DNA from: Microtetraspora fusca
GTDB taxonomy: Bacteria > Actinomycetota > Actinomycetes > Streptosporangiales > Streptosporangiaceae
Length of the DNA stretch: 64,000 bases
Direction of reading: 5' to 3'
Assembly: GCF_001570365.1 (NCBI RefSeq)
Contig: NZ_BBYK01000041.1
Span: 87,548-151,547 of the forward strand
Position numbers and translations under genes: made by a program. Positions 1 through 8,341 of the stretch are shown piece by piece. Position 1 is the stretch's first letter. Each line of letters begins with the position of its first letter. Under the pieces are notes generated by a model. That model saw only the letters and a program-made list of their open reading frames with translations, was not told where the DNA came from and made no database searches.

Positions 1-2
1 TT

Positions 3-2237
3 TCCCCCGCGTCCTCGCCCGAGGATGACACCGCCGCCTCGTCCGAGGCCGCCACCTCCTCCCAGATCTCCTCCGCGCCGTCCGGCGCCGCCGACTTCAC
101 GTCGCTCGGCCTGCCGCGGCCGCTCGTCTCCGGGCTGGCCAGGGAGGGCATCACCGAGCCGTTCCCCATCCAGAGCGCGGCGATCCCCGACGTTCTCGCC
201 GGCCGCGACGTCCTCGGCCGGGGACAGACCGGCTCGGGCAAGACGCTCGCCTTCGGCCTGCCCACCATGGCCCGCGTCGCCGGGGAGCGCGCGCTGCCCA
301 AGCGCCCGCGCGCCGTCATCCTCGTCCCCACCCGCGAGCTGGCCCTCCAGGTCGCCGACACTCTTGAGCCGCTGGGCCGGGGGCTGTCGCTGCGCACCAG
401 GACCGTCGTCGGCGGCATGTCGATGGGACGGCAGATCGAGTCCCTGCGCCGCGGCGTCGAGATCGTCGTGGCCACGCCCGGACGCCTCACCGACCTCATG
501 GAGCAGGGTGAGTGCTCGCTCGAGGACGTCCAGGTCACCGTGCTCGACGAGGCCGACCACATGTGCGACCTCGGCTTCTTCCCCGTGGTGAGCGCGATCC
601 TGGACGCCACCCCCTCCGACGGGCAGCGGCTGCTCTTCTCCGCCACGCTCGACGGCGACGTGGACAAGCTCGTCCAGAAGTTCCTCACCGACCCGGTGAC
701 CCACTCGCTCGCTCCGGCGGCCTCGTCGGTGGCGACCATGGAGCACCACCTCTTCCAGGTCCACCGGGACGACAAGGTCGACGTGACCGCCGAGATCGCC
801 AACCGCGAGGGCCGTACGATCCTGTTCGTGCGCACCCAGCACGGGGTGGACCGCGTCGTCAAGCAGCTCGCCCGCGTCGGCGTCCGGGCCGGCGGCCTGC
901 ACGGCGGCAAGCGGCAGAACCAGCGCACCCGCATCCTCGGGGAGTTCCGCGAGGGCAACGTGAGCGTGCTGGTCTGCACCGACGTGGCGGCCCGGGGCAT
1001 CCACGTCGACGACGTCAGCCTGGTGCTCCACGTCGACCCTCCGATGGACCACAAGAGCTACCTGCACCGCGGCGGCCGTACGGCCCGCGCGGGTGAGAGC
1101 GGCAGCGTCGTGACGCTCGTCATGCCGAACGAGCGCCGCTCCACCGACGCGATGACCCGGCGCGCGGGCATCACGCCGTCGCGGCACCGGGTGCGCCCCG
1201 GCGACGAGGTGCTCGCCGAGGTCGCCGGCGCGCGGCAGCCCAGCGGCGAGGCGATCCCCGTGTGGGAGCCCGACGTGCGCAAGCCGCTGCGGCAGCGCCG
1301 CGAGGGCCCGGCCGGCGAAGGCCGTCCGCGCCGCTTCGGCGACCGCAGGGAGCGCCGGTTCGACCGCGACGACCGCCCCGCCCGCGACGGCGAGTACGGC
1401 GGCGGGTACAGGGGTCGGCGCGACGAGGACGGGAACTCGTTCCGCGAGGACCGCGAGCGCCGTCCGTTCCAGAACGACCGTGACGGCCGTGCCTTCCGTG
1501 GCGGCCAGGAGGACCGGCCTTTCGGCGCGGACCGCGAGGTCGGTGAAGGCCACGAGCGCCGTGAGGGCCGTCCGTTCCGCGGTCACCGCGACGGCGGCGA
1601 CCGCCCGTTCCGCGACGACCGCGAGCGCCGTCCGTTCCGTGACGAGCGTCAGGGCCGGGAAGGCCGCCCGTTCAGGGGCGACCGGGACGGTGGCGACCGC
1701 CCCTCCCGCGACGACCGTGACCGCTCCTCCCGGAACGATCGCGACGCTCGCCCGTTCCGCCGGGACCGCGACGGCGGCTCCTACCGAGGCGGCCGTGAGA
1801 GCGGCTCCTCCTACCAGGGCGACCGCCGCGGCCAGGGAGACCGTCCCTTCCGCGGGGACCGGGACGGCGGCTCCTACCGGGGCGAGCGTGACGGGCGCCG
1901 CGACGACCGCGGCTACCAGGGGGACCGCTCGCGTGGCTCCTTCGGCGAGGGCCGGGGCTCGTACGGCGGGTTCCGCGACCGGTCGCGCGGCCAGAGCGGG
2001 GAGGGCCGCTCCGAGCAGCGTGGCGGCTACCGGGACGGCGAGCGCGGCGGCCACCGCGACGGTCATGGCAACGGCGAGCGCGGCGGCCACCGCGAAGGCC
2101 ACCGTGACGGCCACCGGGGCGAGCGCCGCCCGGACGGCCGCGGTGACTTCCGCTCCCCGCGCGGCGGTGGTTTCCGCCAGGGCGGTCGCCCCGGTGGGCG
2201 CCCCGGAGGCCACTCCGGCAACCGCTCCGGCCGCTGA
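3..2237 (+). CDS. DEAD-box ATP-dependent RNA helicase (5' end outside window)
   Basis: RNA helicase that unwinds or remodels RNA with ATP, probably in ribosome assembly or RNA turnover. The frame is open from base 3, so the start codon lies before the window. A Q-motif region (FTSLGLPRPL...PFPIQ) precedes Walker A GQTGSGKT at 222-245. PTREL follows at 327-341, DEAD at 546-557, SAT at 639-647 and HRGGRTAR at 1065-1088, so both RecA-like domains are complete. From about 1260 to the stop there is a tail of over 300 residues made of Arg, Gly, Asp, Phe and Tyr (RDGG, FRGG, RPFR units). It resembles RGG tails that bind RNA and promote phase separation, and is long for the family. An internal ATG at 267 is not the start, since it would remove the Q motif and Walker A. 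Confidence 0.93.
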   Translation, partial: SPASSPEDDTAASSEAATSSQISSAPSGAADFTSLGLPRPLVSGLAREGITEPFPIQSAAIPDVLAGRDVLGRGQTGSGKTLAFGLPTMARVAGERALPKRPRAVILVPTRELALQVADTLEPLGRGLSLRTRTVVGGMSMGRQIESLRRGVEIVVATPGRLTDLMEQGECSLEDVQVTVLDEADHMCDLGFFPVVSAILDATPSDGQRLLFSATLDGDVDKLVQKFLTDPVTHSLAPAASSVATMEHHLFQVHRDDKVDVTAEIANREGRTILFVRTQHGVDRVVKQLARVGVRAGGLHGGKRQNQRTRILGEFREGNVSVLVCTDVAARGIHVDDVSLVLHVDPPMDHKSYLHRGGRTARAGESGSVVTLVMPNERRSTDAMTRRAGITPSRHRVRPGDEVLAEVAGARQPSGEAIPVWEPDVRKPLRQRREGPAGEGRPRRFGDRRERRFDRDDRPARDGEYGGGYRGRRDEDGNSFREDRERRPFQNDRDGRAFRGGQEDRPFGADREVGEGHERREGRPFRGHRDGGDRPFRDDRERRPFRDERQGREGRPFRGDRDGGDRPSRDDRDRSSRNDRDARPFRRDRDGGSYRGGRESGSSYQGDRRGQGDRPFRGDRDGGSYRGERDGRRDDRGYQGDRSRGSFGEGRGSYGGFRDRSRGQSGEGRSEQRGGYRDGERGGHRDGHGNGERGGHREGHRDGHRGERRPDGRGDFRSPRGGGFRQGGRPGGRPGGHSGNRSGR

Positions 2238-2363
2238 GGCCCGATCCTCACGGCCGCGCGACGGTGCCGAGCCGGCGTGATCAGGGCAGTCTGGTCCGCC
2301 GGTGTCGAGATCGGTTCGGCGGCGATGCGGCACCTCCCAGGGCCGTCGAGTGACATGTGATCC

Positions 2364-2402
2364 GGCGAGCGCCGGTGTCCCACACGGGCACCGGCGCTCG
2401 CC
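2364..2402 (+). terminator. Intrinsic terminator after the helicase gene
   Basis: A perfect 14-bp stem (2364-2377 with 2389-2402) has an 11-nt loop and is followed by GTTTT. It lies in the 316-bp gap before the esterase gene. I see no gene in the rest of that gap. Confidence 0.75.
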
Positions 2403-2553
2403 GTTTTCCGGCCGACGGTTCCACGAGCCCGCGGACATCCGGGCCTGAGTCCATCAGGTAGGTTCCACGTCACCGGGATCGCCTCCCGCGGCTCCCGGCA
2501 CGATCCCCGCCAGCGGCGTCCCCACCCGCGCGCCTGTCGTAAGGAGTCCCCCT

Positions 2554-3519
2554 GTGTTCGTCGACCTGCCGCTCGACCAGCTTCGCGCCTACCTCCCGGA
2601 ACGGGACGACCCCGCCGACTTCGACGACTTCTGGGAGCGGACCCTGCGCGAGGCCCGTACGTTCGACCTCGCGGCCACCTTCACGCCCCACGACGCCCAC
2701 CTCGCGCGCGTGGACGTGTACGACGTGACCTTCGCCGGGTTCGGCGGGCACCCGATCAAGGGGTGGCTGCTCACCCCCGCCTCGCCGGACGGGCCGCTGC
2801 CCTGCGTCGTCGAGTACATCGGCTACAACGGCGGGCGGGGCCTGCCGCACGACTGGCTGCTGTGGCCGTCCGCCGGATACGCGGTGTTCGTGATGGACAC
2901 CCGGGGCCAGGGCGGCGGCTGGCGGCAGGGGGACACGCCCGACCCGGCCCCCGGGACCGGCCCCGAGACCGCCGGGAAGCTGACCCGCGGCGTGCTCGAC
3001 CGCGACGGGTACTACTACCGGCGCCTCTACACCGACGTGGTGCGCGCAGTCGAGGCGGCCCGGGCGCACCCCGCCGTGGACGCGGAGCGCATCGCGGTCT
3101 CGGGCGCCAGCCAGGGCGGCGGCATGGCCCTGGCCGCGGCCGCGCTCGCACCCGAGATCTCCTACGCCTTCGTCGACGTGCCGTTCATGTGCCACATCCG
3201 GCGCGCCGTCGAGGTCACCGACGCCCTGCCGTACGGGGAGTTGAGCCGGTTCTGCGCGGTCAACCGGGAGCGGGTCGAGGACGTCTTCGCCACCCTGGCC
3301 TACTTCGACGGGACGAACTTCGCGGCCAGGGCGACGGTGCCCGCCCGGTTTTCCGTGGGGCTGCGCGACGAGGTCACCCCGGCCTCGACCGTCTTCGCCG
3401 CCTACAACCACTACGCCGGTCCCAAGGACATCTCGGTCTGGCCGTTCAACGGGCACGAGGGCGGCCAGTCGGTGCAGGACCTGGAGCACCTGAAGATCGC
3501 CAGGAAGATCTTCGGCTGA
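2554..3519 (+). CDS. Acetyl xylan esterase / cephalosporin-C deacetylase family (CE7)
   Basis: Alpha/beta-hydrolase that removes acetyl groups from xylo-oligosaccharides or similar small acetylated substrates. The 321 residues are the normal CE7 length. The N-terminus ([12 protein letters not shown], then DFDDFW) is typical, the nucleophile sits in GASQGG (Ser186), and Asp272 (LRDEVTP) and His301 (NGHEGG) complete the triad. No signal peptide is visible, so it should act in the cytoplasm on imported oligosaccharides, as CE7 enzymes usually do. The GTG start is set by AAGGAG at 2541-2546, 7 nt upstream. It appears monocistronic: a strong terminator precedes it and hisE has its own leader. True substrate is unknown. 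Confidence 0.88.
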   Translation: MFVDLPLDQLRAYLPERDDPADFDDFWERTLREARTFDLAATFTPHDAHLARVDVYDVTFAGFGGHPIKGWLLTPASPDGPLPCVVEYIGYNGGRGLPHDWLLWPSAGYAVFVMDTRGQGGGWRQGDTPDPAPGTGPETAGKLTRGVLDRDGYYYRRLYTDVVRAVEAARAHPAVDAERIAVSGASQGGGMALAAAALAPEISYAFVDVPFMCHIRRAVEVTDALPYGELSRFCAVNRERVEDVFATLAYFDGTNFAARATVPARFSVGLRDEVTPASTVFAAYNHYAGPKDISVWPFNGHEGGQSVQDLEHLKIARKIFG

Positions 3520-3624
3520 CCTCGCATCGGCCCGACGACGGCGCGCGGAGGCCCGCGGCGGGCCTCCGCCACCGGACACGTACGGCGGGGGAGTGCCGGG
3601 ACGCGCCCGGTCGCGCGGACCGAC

Positions 3625-3630
3625 TACGCT
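3625..3630 (+). promoter_or_regulatory. Candidate -10 box for hisE-hisG
   Basis: TACGCT matches the actinobacterial TANNNT -10 pattern. Transcription from about 3637 would leave a leader of roughly 28 nt before the hisE ATG. No clear -35 box is seen. Confidence 0.35.
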
Positions 3631-3664
3631 GGTTCCGCATCGCCCGACAACCCTGAAAGAGATC

Positions 3665-3928
3665 ATGAAGACCTTCGAAGAGCTGTACGCCGAGCTGTCG
3701 GAGAAGGCGCGCACCCGGCCCTCGGGCTCGGGCACCGTGGCCGCGCTGGACGCCGGGGTCCATGCCATCGGGAAGAAGGTCGTCGAGGAGGCCGCCGAGA
3801 GCTGGATGGCCGCCGAGCACGAGTCCACGGAGCGAGCCGCGGAGGAGATCTCCCAGCTCCTCTACCACGTGCAGGTCCTCATGCTGGCGCGCGGCATCGG
3901 ACTCGACGAGGTCTACAAGCATCTCTAG
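3665..3928 (+). CDS. hisE: Phosphoribosyl-ATP pyrophosphatase
   Basis: Second step of histidine synthesis: hydrolyses phosphoribosyl-ATP to phosphoribosyl-AMP and PPi. The 87-residue all-alpha protein carries the MazG-like core with KKVVEEAAE (metal-binding acidic helix), then [13 protein letters not shown] and a C-terminal [10 protein letters not shown] chose the ATG at 3665 ([11 protein letters not shown]), which matches the family start. An in-frame ATG at 3593 would add an Arg/Pro-rich leader with no family counterpart. A weak ribosome site (GAAAGAG) lies just upstream. hisG follows after 69 bp, the usual actinobacterial hisE-hisG order. Confidence 0.95.
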   Translation: MKTFEELYAELSEKARTRPSGSGTVAALDAGVHAIGKKVVEEAAESWMAAEHESTERAAEEISQLLYHVQVLMLARGIGLDEVYKHL

Positions 3929-3997
3929 GCCGCCGCAGGCGGCCGAAACGCGTCCAATGACCTCGTCATCCGCGTCCCGAAGGGGTTCCGTCACACC

Positions 3998-4843
3998 ATG
4001 CTGCGTCTTGCCGTACCGAACAAGGGCGCGCTCGCCGAAGCCGCCCAGATCATCCTGAAAGAGGCGGGGTACCGCCCGCGCACCGACAGCAAGGAGCTCG
4101 TGGTCGTCGACCCCGAGAACTCCTGCGAGCTGTTCTTCCTGCGTCCCCGCGACATCGCCGTCTACGTCGGCGAGGGCACGCTCGACGCCGGCATCACCGG
4201 CCGCGACATGCTCTTCGACTCCGGCGCGCCGGCCGAGGAGGTCGTGCCGCTGGGCTTCGGCCGGTCCACGTTCCGCTTCGCCGCGCCCCCCGGACGGTAC
4301 GGCAGCGTCACCGACCTGGCCGGCCTGCGGATCGCCACCTCCTACGCCGGTCTGCTCGGCAAGTACCTCGCCGAGGAGGGCGTCGACGCGCGGGTCATCA
4401 AGCTCGACGGCGCGGTCGAGACGGCGATACGGCTCGGCGTCGCCGACGCGGTCGCCGACGTGGTCGAGACCGGCACGACGCTCCGCAACGTCGGCCTGGA
4501 GGTCTTCGGGGAGCCCATCGCCCACTCCGAGGCCGTGCTCATCAAGCGGACCGGCGCCACCGAGACGAACGGTTTCCAGCAGCTCATCCGGCGGCTCCAG
4601 GGCGTTCTGGTCGCCCGCGACTACGTGATGATGGACTACGACATCCGCGTCGAGCGGATCGACGACGCCATCGCGATCACGCCCGGCGTCGAGGGCCCGA
4701 CGGTGTCGCCGCTGCACCGCGAGGGCTGGGTCGCCGTACGCGCCATGGTGCCGCGCAAGGGCCACCAGCAGATCATGGACCAGCTCTGGGAGATCGGCGC
4801 CAAGGCCATCCTGGTCACGGCCATCTACGCCTGCCGCCTCTGA
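3998..4843 (+). CDS. hisG: ATP phosphoribosyltransferase, long form
   Basis: First, committed step of histidine synthesis: joins ATP and PRPP. The 281 residues are the long homohexameric form, which does not need HisZ. The N-terminus LRLAVPNKGAL, the domain II region and the PRPP-loop region around VVETGTTLRNVG are all present. The last 75 or so residues (GPTVSPLHREGWVAVRAMV to the end) form the ACT-like domain that binds histidine for feedback inhibition. AAGGGG at 3980-3985 is a suitable ribosome site for the ATG. It sits downstream of hisE, so flux and metabolite clearance are co-expressed. It converges with the kinase gene across a hairpin at 4870-4894. Confidence 0.96.
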   Translation: MLRLAVPNKGALAEAAQIILKEAGYRPRTDSKELVVVDPENSCELFFLRPRDIAVYVGEGTLDAGITGRDMLFDSGAPAEEVVPLGFGRSTFRFAAPPGRYGSVTDLAGLRIATSYAGLLGKYLAEEGVDARVIKLDGAVETAIRLGVADAVADVVETGTTLRNVGLEVFGEPIAHSEAVLIKRTGATETNGFQQLIRRLQGVLVARDYVMMDYDIRVERIDDAIAITPGVEGPTVSPLHREGWVAVRAMVPRKGHQQIMDQLWEIGAKAILVTAIYACRL

Positions 4844-4869
4844 CGCCCGCCGCCGGTCTCGGCGAGCCT

Positions 4870-4894
4870 CCCGGAGCCGCTGGACGGCTCCGGG
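4870..4894. terminator. Bidirectional hairpin between hisG and the kinase gene
   Basis: A perfect 9-bp stem (4870-4878 with 4886-4894) and 7-nt loop fill the 52-bp gap between two convergent genes. There is no U-tract on either side, as is common for actinomycete terminators. Confidence 0.6.
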
Positions 4895-4895
4895 A

Positions 4896-6509
4896 TCAGC
4901 GCCGGTGGTCGTACAGGAGGCCGGACCGGTTCAGGTAGTCGACCAGCGGTCCGGTTGAGGCCAGCCGGCCCTTTCGCCGCGCCTCGCTCACCGTCCGGCC
5001 GAGCTCGCGCAGCTTCTTGCGCACCTTCTCGGGCTTGCCGTCCGCGAGCTTCTCCCGCATCTCCTCGATCTTGTGGCGTACCTTCTCGGCCGTGTCGGAG
5101 TCGATGCCGCCCTGCTGCTCCTGGGCGGCCAGCGCGCTCGCGAGCCCGGCCAGCCACGCCTGGGGGCCGTTCACGGTCCTGGTGGGCGACGGAGACGGAG
5201 CCGGCGGCGTCGGGGTGACCGACCGGGTCGGTTTCGGGGTGGCGGACGGGCTCCGCCGTACGGGCGCGGGCGCCGTCGCGGCACTGGTGGGAGCCGCCGC
5301 GGCGGCGTCGGGCGTGGACGTCGAGGACGGCCAGACCAGCCACGCCACGGCCAGGACGGGGACGGCCGCGCCGGCCGCGATCATCGCCCCCTTGCGCCGG
5401 GACGTCCCGCCGCGCTTCGGGCGTCCGGAGCCTCCGGACGACCACGGCCCCGGCGTGACGGACGTCTGCGCCGTCGGGCCGCCGTGCGGGTAGGCGACAT
5501 GTTCGCCGTATCCGGACGTGGGCGGCCAGGCGGCCGTGTGCCCGGTGTGCCCATGCGCGGGCGCCCCGCCGCCCTGATAGGCCTGTGGAGGCCGGCCGGA
5601 CGCCGCGCCGCCGCCCTCGAAGAGCCCGGCGCCGGTCATGTCGAGCATCGCCGTGTCGCCGGCCCGCGCCGGGCCGGGAGGCGGGGGCGGGGCGTTCCGG
5701 GTCCGGGCGATCACCTCTCCGGCCGTCGGCCGGGCGCTCGGCTCCTTCTCCAGCAGCGCCAGCACCAGCGCCTCCAGGTCCGCCGGGAGCTCCGGACGGA
5801 AGCGGCGCGGCGGCGGGGGCGGCTGCTGGATGTGCTGGAAGACCAGCTCGGCCGACGACCCGGCGAACGGCGGGTGGCCGCACAGCAGCTCGTACCACAC
5901 ACAGCCGAGGGCGTACATGTCGCTGGCCGCGTCACCGGGGCGTCCCATGATCTGCTCGGGCGACAGGTACGCGGCGGTGCCGACGATCATGCCGACGGCG
6001 GTGAGCCGCCCCGCCGCCTCGTCCGCCAGCCGGGCGATGCCGAAGTCGACCACCTTGACCTGGCCGCTGTCGGTCAGGTGCAGGTTGGCGGGCTTGATGT
6101 CGCGGTGCACGACCCCGGCCCGATGCGCGGCGTCCAAAGCGACGGCCACCTGCCCGACCAGGTGGCGGACCTCGTCCACCCCCAGCGGCCCCCGCGCGGC
6201 CAGCTCCTCGGCCAGGCTCCGGCCCGAGAGCAGCTCCATCACGAGGAACGGCCGCCCCCCGTGCTCGCCCACGTCGTACACGCTGACGACGTTGGGGTGG
6301 ACCACCCGCGCGGCGGTGCGCGCTTCCTGGGCGAACCGGGCCCGCATGGACGGATCGGACCCCTCGGCCGCGAAGACCTTGACCGCCACCGGCAGGTCGC
6401 GGACCAGGTCGTGCCCGCGCCACACCTCGGCCATCCCGCCCCGGCCGATCGGCGCGTCCAGGCGGTAGCGGTCGCCGAGCACGGAGGAGACTCCCACCCA
6501 GCCGTTCAC
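4896..6509 (-). CDS. PknB-type membrane Ser/Thr protein kinase
   Basis: Signalling kinase anchored in the membrane. Kinase domain runs from about 13 to 270: glycine loop GRGGMAEV 22-29, catalytic Lys44, HRDIKPAN 135-142 with Asp137, DFG 155-157 and YLSPEQ. A Pro/Gly-rich linker leads to one membrane helix at about 375-393. Outside, a Thr/Pro/Ser-rich stalk is followed by a charged helical C-terminal domain of about 85 residues (QAWLAGLASAL onwards). There are no PASTA repeats, so the ligand is probably not muropeptide. The GTG start at 6509 has AGGGGG six bases upstream. It is divergent from the ABC/two-component operon, with 210 bp between. Confidence 0.92.
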   Translation of the reverse strand: MNGWVGVSSVLGDRYRLDAPIGRGGMAEVWRGHDLVRDLPVAVKVFAAEGSDPSMRARFAQEARTAARVVHPNVVSVYDVGEHGGRPFLVMELLSGRSLAEELAARGPLGVDEVRHLVGQVAVALDAAHRAGVVHRDIKPANLHLTDSGQVKVVDFGIARLADEAAGRLTAVGMIVGTAAYLSPEQIMGRPGDAASDMYALGCVWYELLCGHPPFAGSSAELVFQHIQQPPPPPRRFRPELPADLEALVLALLEKEPSARPTAGEVIARTRNAPPPPPGPARAGDTAMLDMTGAGLFEGGGAASGRPPQAYQGGGAPAHGHTGHTAAWPPTSGYGEHVAYPHGGPTAQTSVTPGPWSSGGSGRPKRGGTSRRKGAMIAAGAAVPVLAVAWLVWPSSTSTPDAAAAAPTSAATAPAPVRRSPSATPKPTRSVTPTPPAPSPSPTRTVNGPQAWLAGLASALAAQEQQGGIDSDTAEKVRHKIEEMREKLADGKPEKVRKKLRELGRTVSEARRKGRLASTGPLVDYLNRSGLLYDHRR

Positions 6510-6647
6510 CGCAACCCCCTACACATCAGCGTCAAAGGATGACGAACACCCTAACGGAGGGATCAAGTGGACCGGGCCCGCTCGGCCCCGCCCCCGGTCG
6601 CCGCCTGTCCGGTCCCCGGACAGGGCAGGTGCACAAGCGCGCTTCTC

Positions 6648-6659
6648 TGACAAATGTCA
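6648..6659. promoter_or_regulatory. Palindromic operator candidate upstream of the ABC/two-component operon
   Basis: TGACAAATGTCA is an inverted repeat (TGACA, two bases, TGTCA). It lies about 60-70 bp upstream of the predicted transcription start at 6720, a normal position for an activator. NarL/DesR-type regulators, such as the one encoded at the end of this operon, bind short inverted repeats of this sort. Assignment to that regulator is inference. Confidence 0.45.
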
Positions 6660-6707
6660 TAGAGAAAGCCGGAGGTATGGAACTGCGGCGCGCCGCGGCA
6701 CGCCGCC

Positions 6708-6713
6708 TAGCAT
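6708..6713 (+). promoter_or_regulatory. -10 box, leaderless start of the ABC/two-component operon
   Basis: TAGCAT ends 6 nt before the GTG at 6720, so the transcript should begin at or next to the start codon. There is no ribosome site and no good -35 box, consistent with activator dependence. Confidence 0.55.
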
Positions 6714-6719
6714 CGGTGC

Positions 6720-7604
6720 GTGAACGCCATCTCCTTCTCCCAGGTCACACGGGCCTACGGGGACGTACTCGCGGTGGACGGGCTCGATCTCGACATCCCC
6801 GCGGGCCGTACGGTCGCCCTGCTGGGGCCGAACGGCGCCGGCAAGTCCACCTCGATCAACATGCTGCTCGGCCTGCTCCGCCCCACCAGCGGCCAGATCA
6901 GGATCTTCGGGGAGACCCCCGAACGGGCCATCGCCCGCGGGGATGTCGGCGCCATGCTCCAGGAGGGGACGCTGATCCCCGAACTGACCGTCGCCGAGAC
7001 CGTCGGCTTCGTCCGGAGCCTCTACCCCGACCCCCTTCCCCTCGACGAGATCCTGCGCATGGCCGATCTCACCGACCTGGCCGGACGCAGGGCCGGACGG
7101 CTGTCCGGCGGACAGACCCAGCGGGTACGGTTCGCGCTGGCCATCGCGGGCGCTCCCCGGCTCCTCATCCTCGACGAGCCCACCGCCGCCATGGACGTCG
7201 AGTCCCGCCGCGCCTTCTGGGACAACATCCGGGCGTACGCGGCGCAGGGGCGCACGGTCCTGTTCGCCACCCACTACCTGGAGGAGGCCGACGAGAACTC
7301 CGACAGGGTCGTCGTCATCGCACGCGGCCGGATCGTCGCCGACGGGACGGCCGCCGAGATCAAGTCCGGGGTCGGAGGCCAGGCGGTGAGCTTCACGATG
7401 GGCACGCAGTCCGTCGCCGGCCTCGACACGCTGCCCGGCGTCATCGGGGTCGAGATCACATCGGGCCGTGCCGTACTCAGGACGAGCGACCCCGACGCCA
7501 CCGTCGACGCGCTCTACCGCAAGACCACCCTCGACGTGCGCGGCCTCGAGATCGCCGGGGCCGATCTCGAGGACGCCTTCCTCGCACTGACCCAGGAGTC
7601 CTGA
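6720..7604 (+). CDS. ABC-2 type exporter, ATP-binding subunit
   Basis: ATPase of a two-part exporter related to daunorubicin-resistance (DrrA-like) and CcmA-type systems. In order: Walker A GPNGAGKS at 36-43, Q-loop in GAMLQEG, signature LSGGQ, Walker B LLILDEP with AAMD after it, and a switch His in FATHYLEEAD. A C-terminal extension of about 80 residues is typical of this group. It heads a tightly packed operon: its TGA overlaps the permease ATG by one base. The GTG start lacks a ribosome site and fits a leaderless transcript. The substrate cannot be read from sequence; lipid or drug export are both plausible. Confidence 0.92.
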   Translation: MNAISFSQVTRAYGDVLAVDGLDLDIPAGRTVALLGPNGAGKSTSINMLLGLLRPTSGQIRIFGETPERAIARGDVGAMLQEGTLIPELTVAETVGFVRSLYPDPLPLDEILRMADLTDLAGRRAGRLSGGQTQRVRFALAIAGAPRLLILDEPTAAMDVESRRAFWDNIRAYAAQGRTVLFATHYLEEADENSDRVVVIARGRIVADGTAAEIKSGVGGQAVSFTMGTQSVAGLDTLPGVIGVEITSGRAVLRTSDPDATVDALYRKTTLDVRGLEIAGADLEDAFLALTQES

Positions 7605-8341
7605 TGGTGAAGCACATCAAGATCGAAGCGCTGCGGATGCTGCGCAACAAGCGCTACGCCGTCTTCGTCGTGGCGTTCCCCCTCGGCTTCTACCTGCTCT
7701 ACTCCAACCTGTGGGGTGACCAGGTGGACGAGACCACCGGGGTGAAGGCCAGCGTGATCCTGATGGTCTCCATGGGCGCGTACGGCGCGCTGGCCTCGTC
7801 CATCATGTCCACGGCGGTCCCCTGGGCGCAGGAGCGGGAGAGCGGCTGGCTGCGCCAGCTCCAGATCACGCCGCTGCCCAGCTGGTCGTTCATCGTGACC
7901 AAGCTGATCGTGTCCATGCTGCTCACCCTGCCCGCGCTCCTGCTCGTCGGCTTGGCGGCCGTCCTCACGCAGGGCGTCTCGCTTCCGCCGGGGGAGTGGG
8001 CCGGGCTCGTCGTCGCGATGTGGCTCGGCGTGATCCCGTTCGCCGCGCTCGGCCTGACCATCGGCTCGCTGACGCGTCCCGACACGGCCCAGCCGCTCGC
8101 CATGATCGGCATGTTCGGGCTCGCGCTGCTCGGAGGTCTCTGGATCCCCCTCGACATCATGCCGGAGACCATGCGGACGATCGCCAAGGTGCTTCCCTCG
8201 AACGACTACGCCACGATCGGCTGGCGGATCGTCGCGGGAGAGGCGCCGCCCGCCTCGGCGGTCCTCGGCATCCTCGGGTGGGGCGTCGCTCTGGTCGCGT
8301 TCGCCATCTTCGCCTTCCGGCGGGCTACAGTCCGGGCATGA
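7604..8341 (+). CDS. ABC-2 type exporter, permease subunit
   Basis: Membrane partner of the upstream ATPase. The 245 residues hold six hydrophobic segments: about 20-40, 50-75, 100-130, 140-160, 165-190 and 220-243. A conserved ABC-2 region contains WIPLDIMPETMR and a LPSNDYATIGW segment. The start ATG overlaps the stop of the ATPase gene, and its own stop overlaps the next ATG (ATGA), so all three are translationally coupled. Similar permeases are paired with DesK/DesR-like regulators in many Gram-positives, where the sensor monitors the membrane. Confidence 0.9.
   Translation: MVKHIKIEALRMLRNKRYAVFVVAFPLGFYLLYSNLWGDQVDETTGVKASVILMVSMGAYGALASSIMSTAVPWAQERESGWLRQLQITPLPSWSFIVTKLIVSMLLTLPALLLVGLAAVLTQGVSLPPGEWAGLVVAMWLGVIPFAALGLTIGSLTRPDTAQPLAMIGMFGLALLGGLWIPLDIMPETMRTIAKVLPSNDYATIGWRIVAGEAPPASAVLGILGWGVALVAFAIFAFRRATVRA

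Noticed and set aside
3929..3997. Histidine-type attenuator or riboswitch between hisE and hisG
   Set aside because: No run of His codons and no convincing alternative stems in 69 bp.
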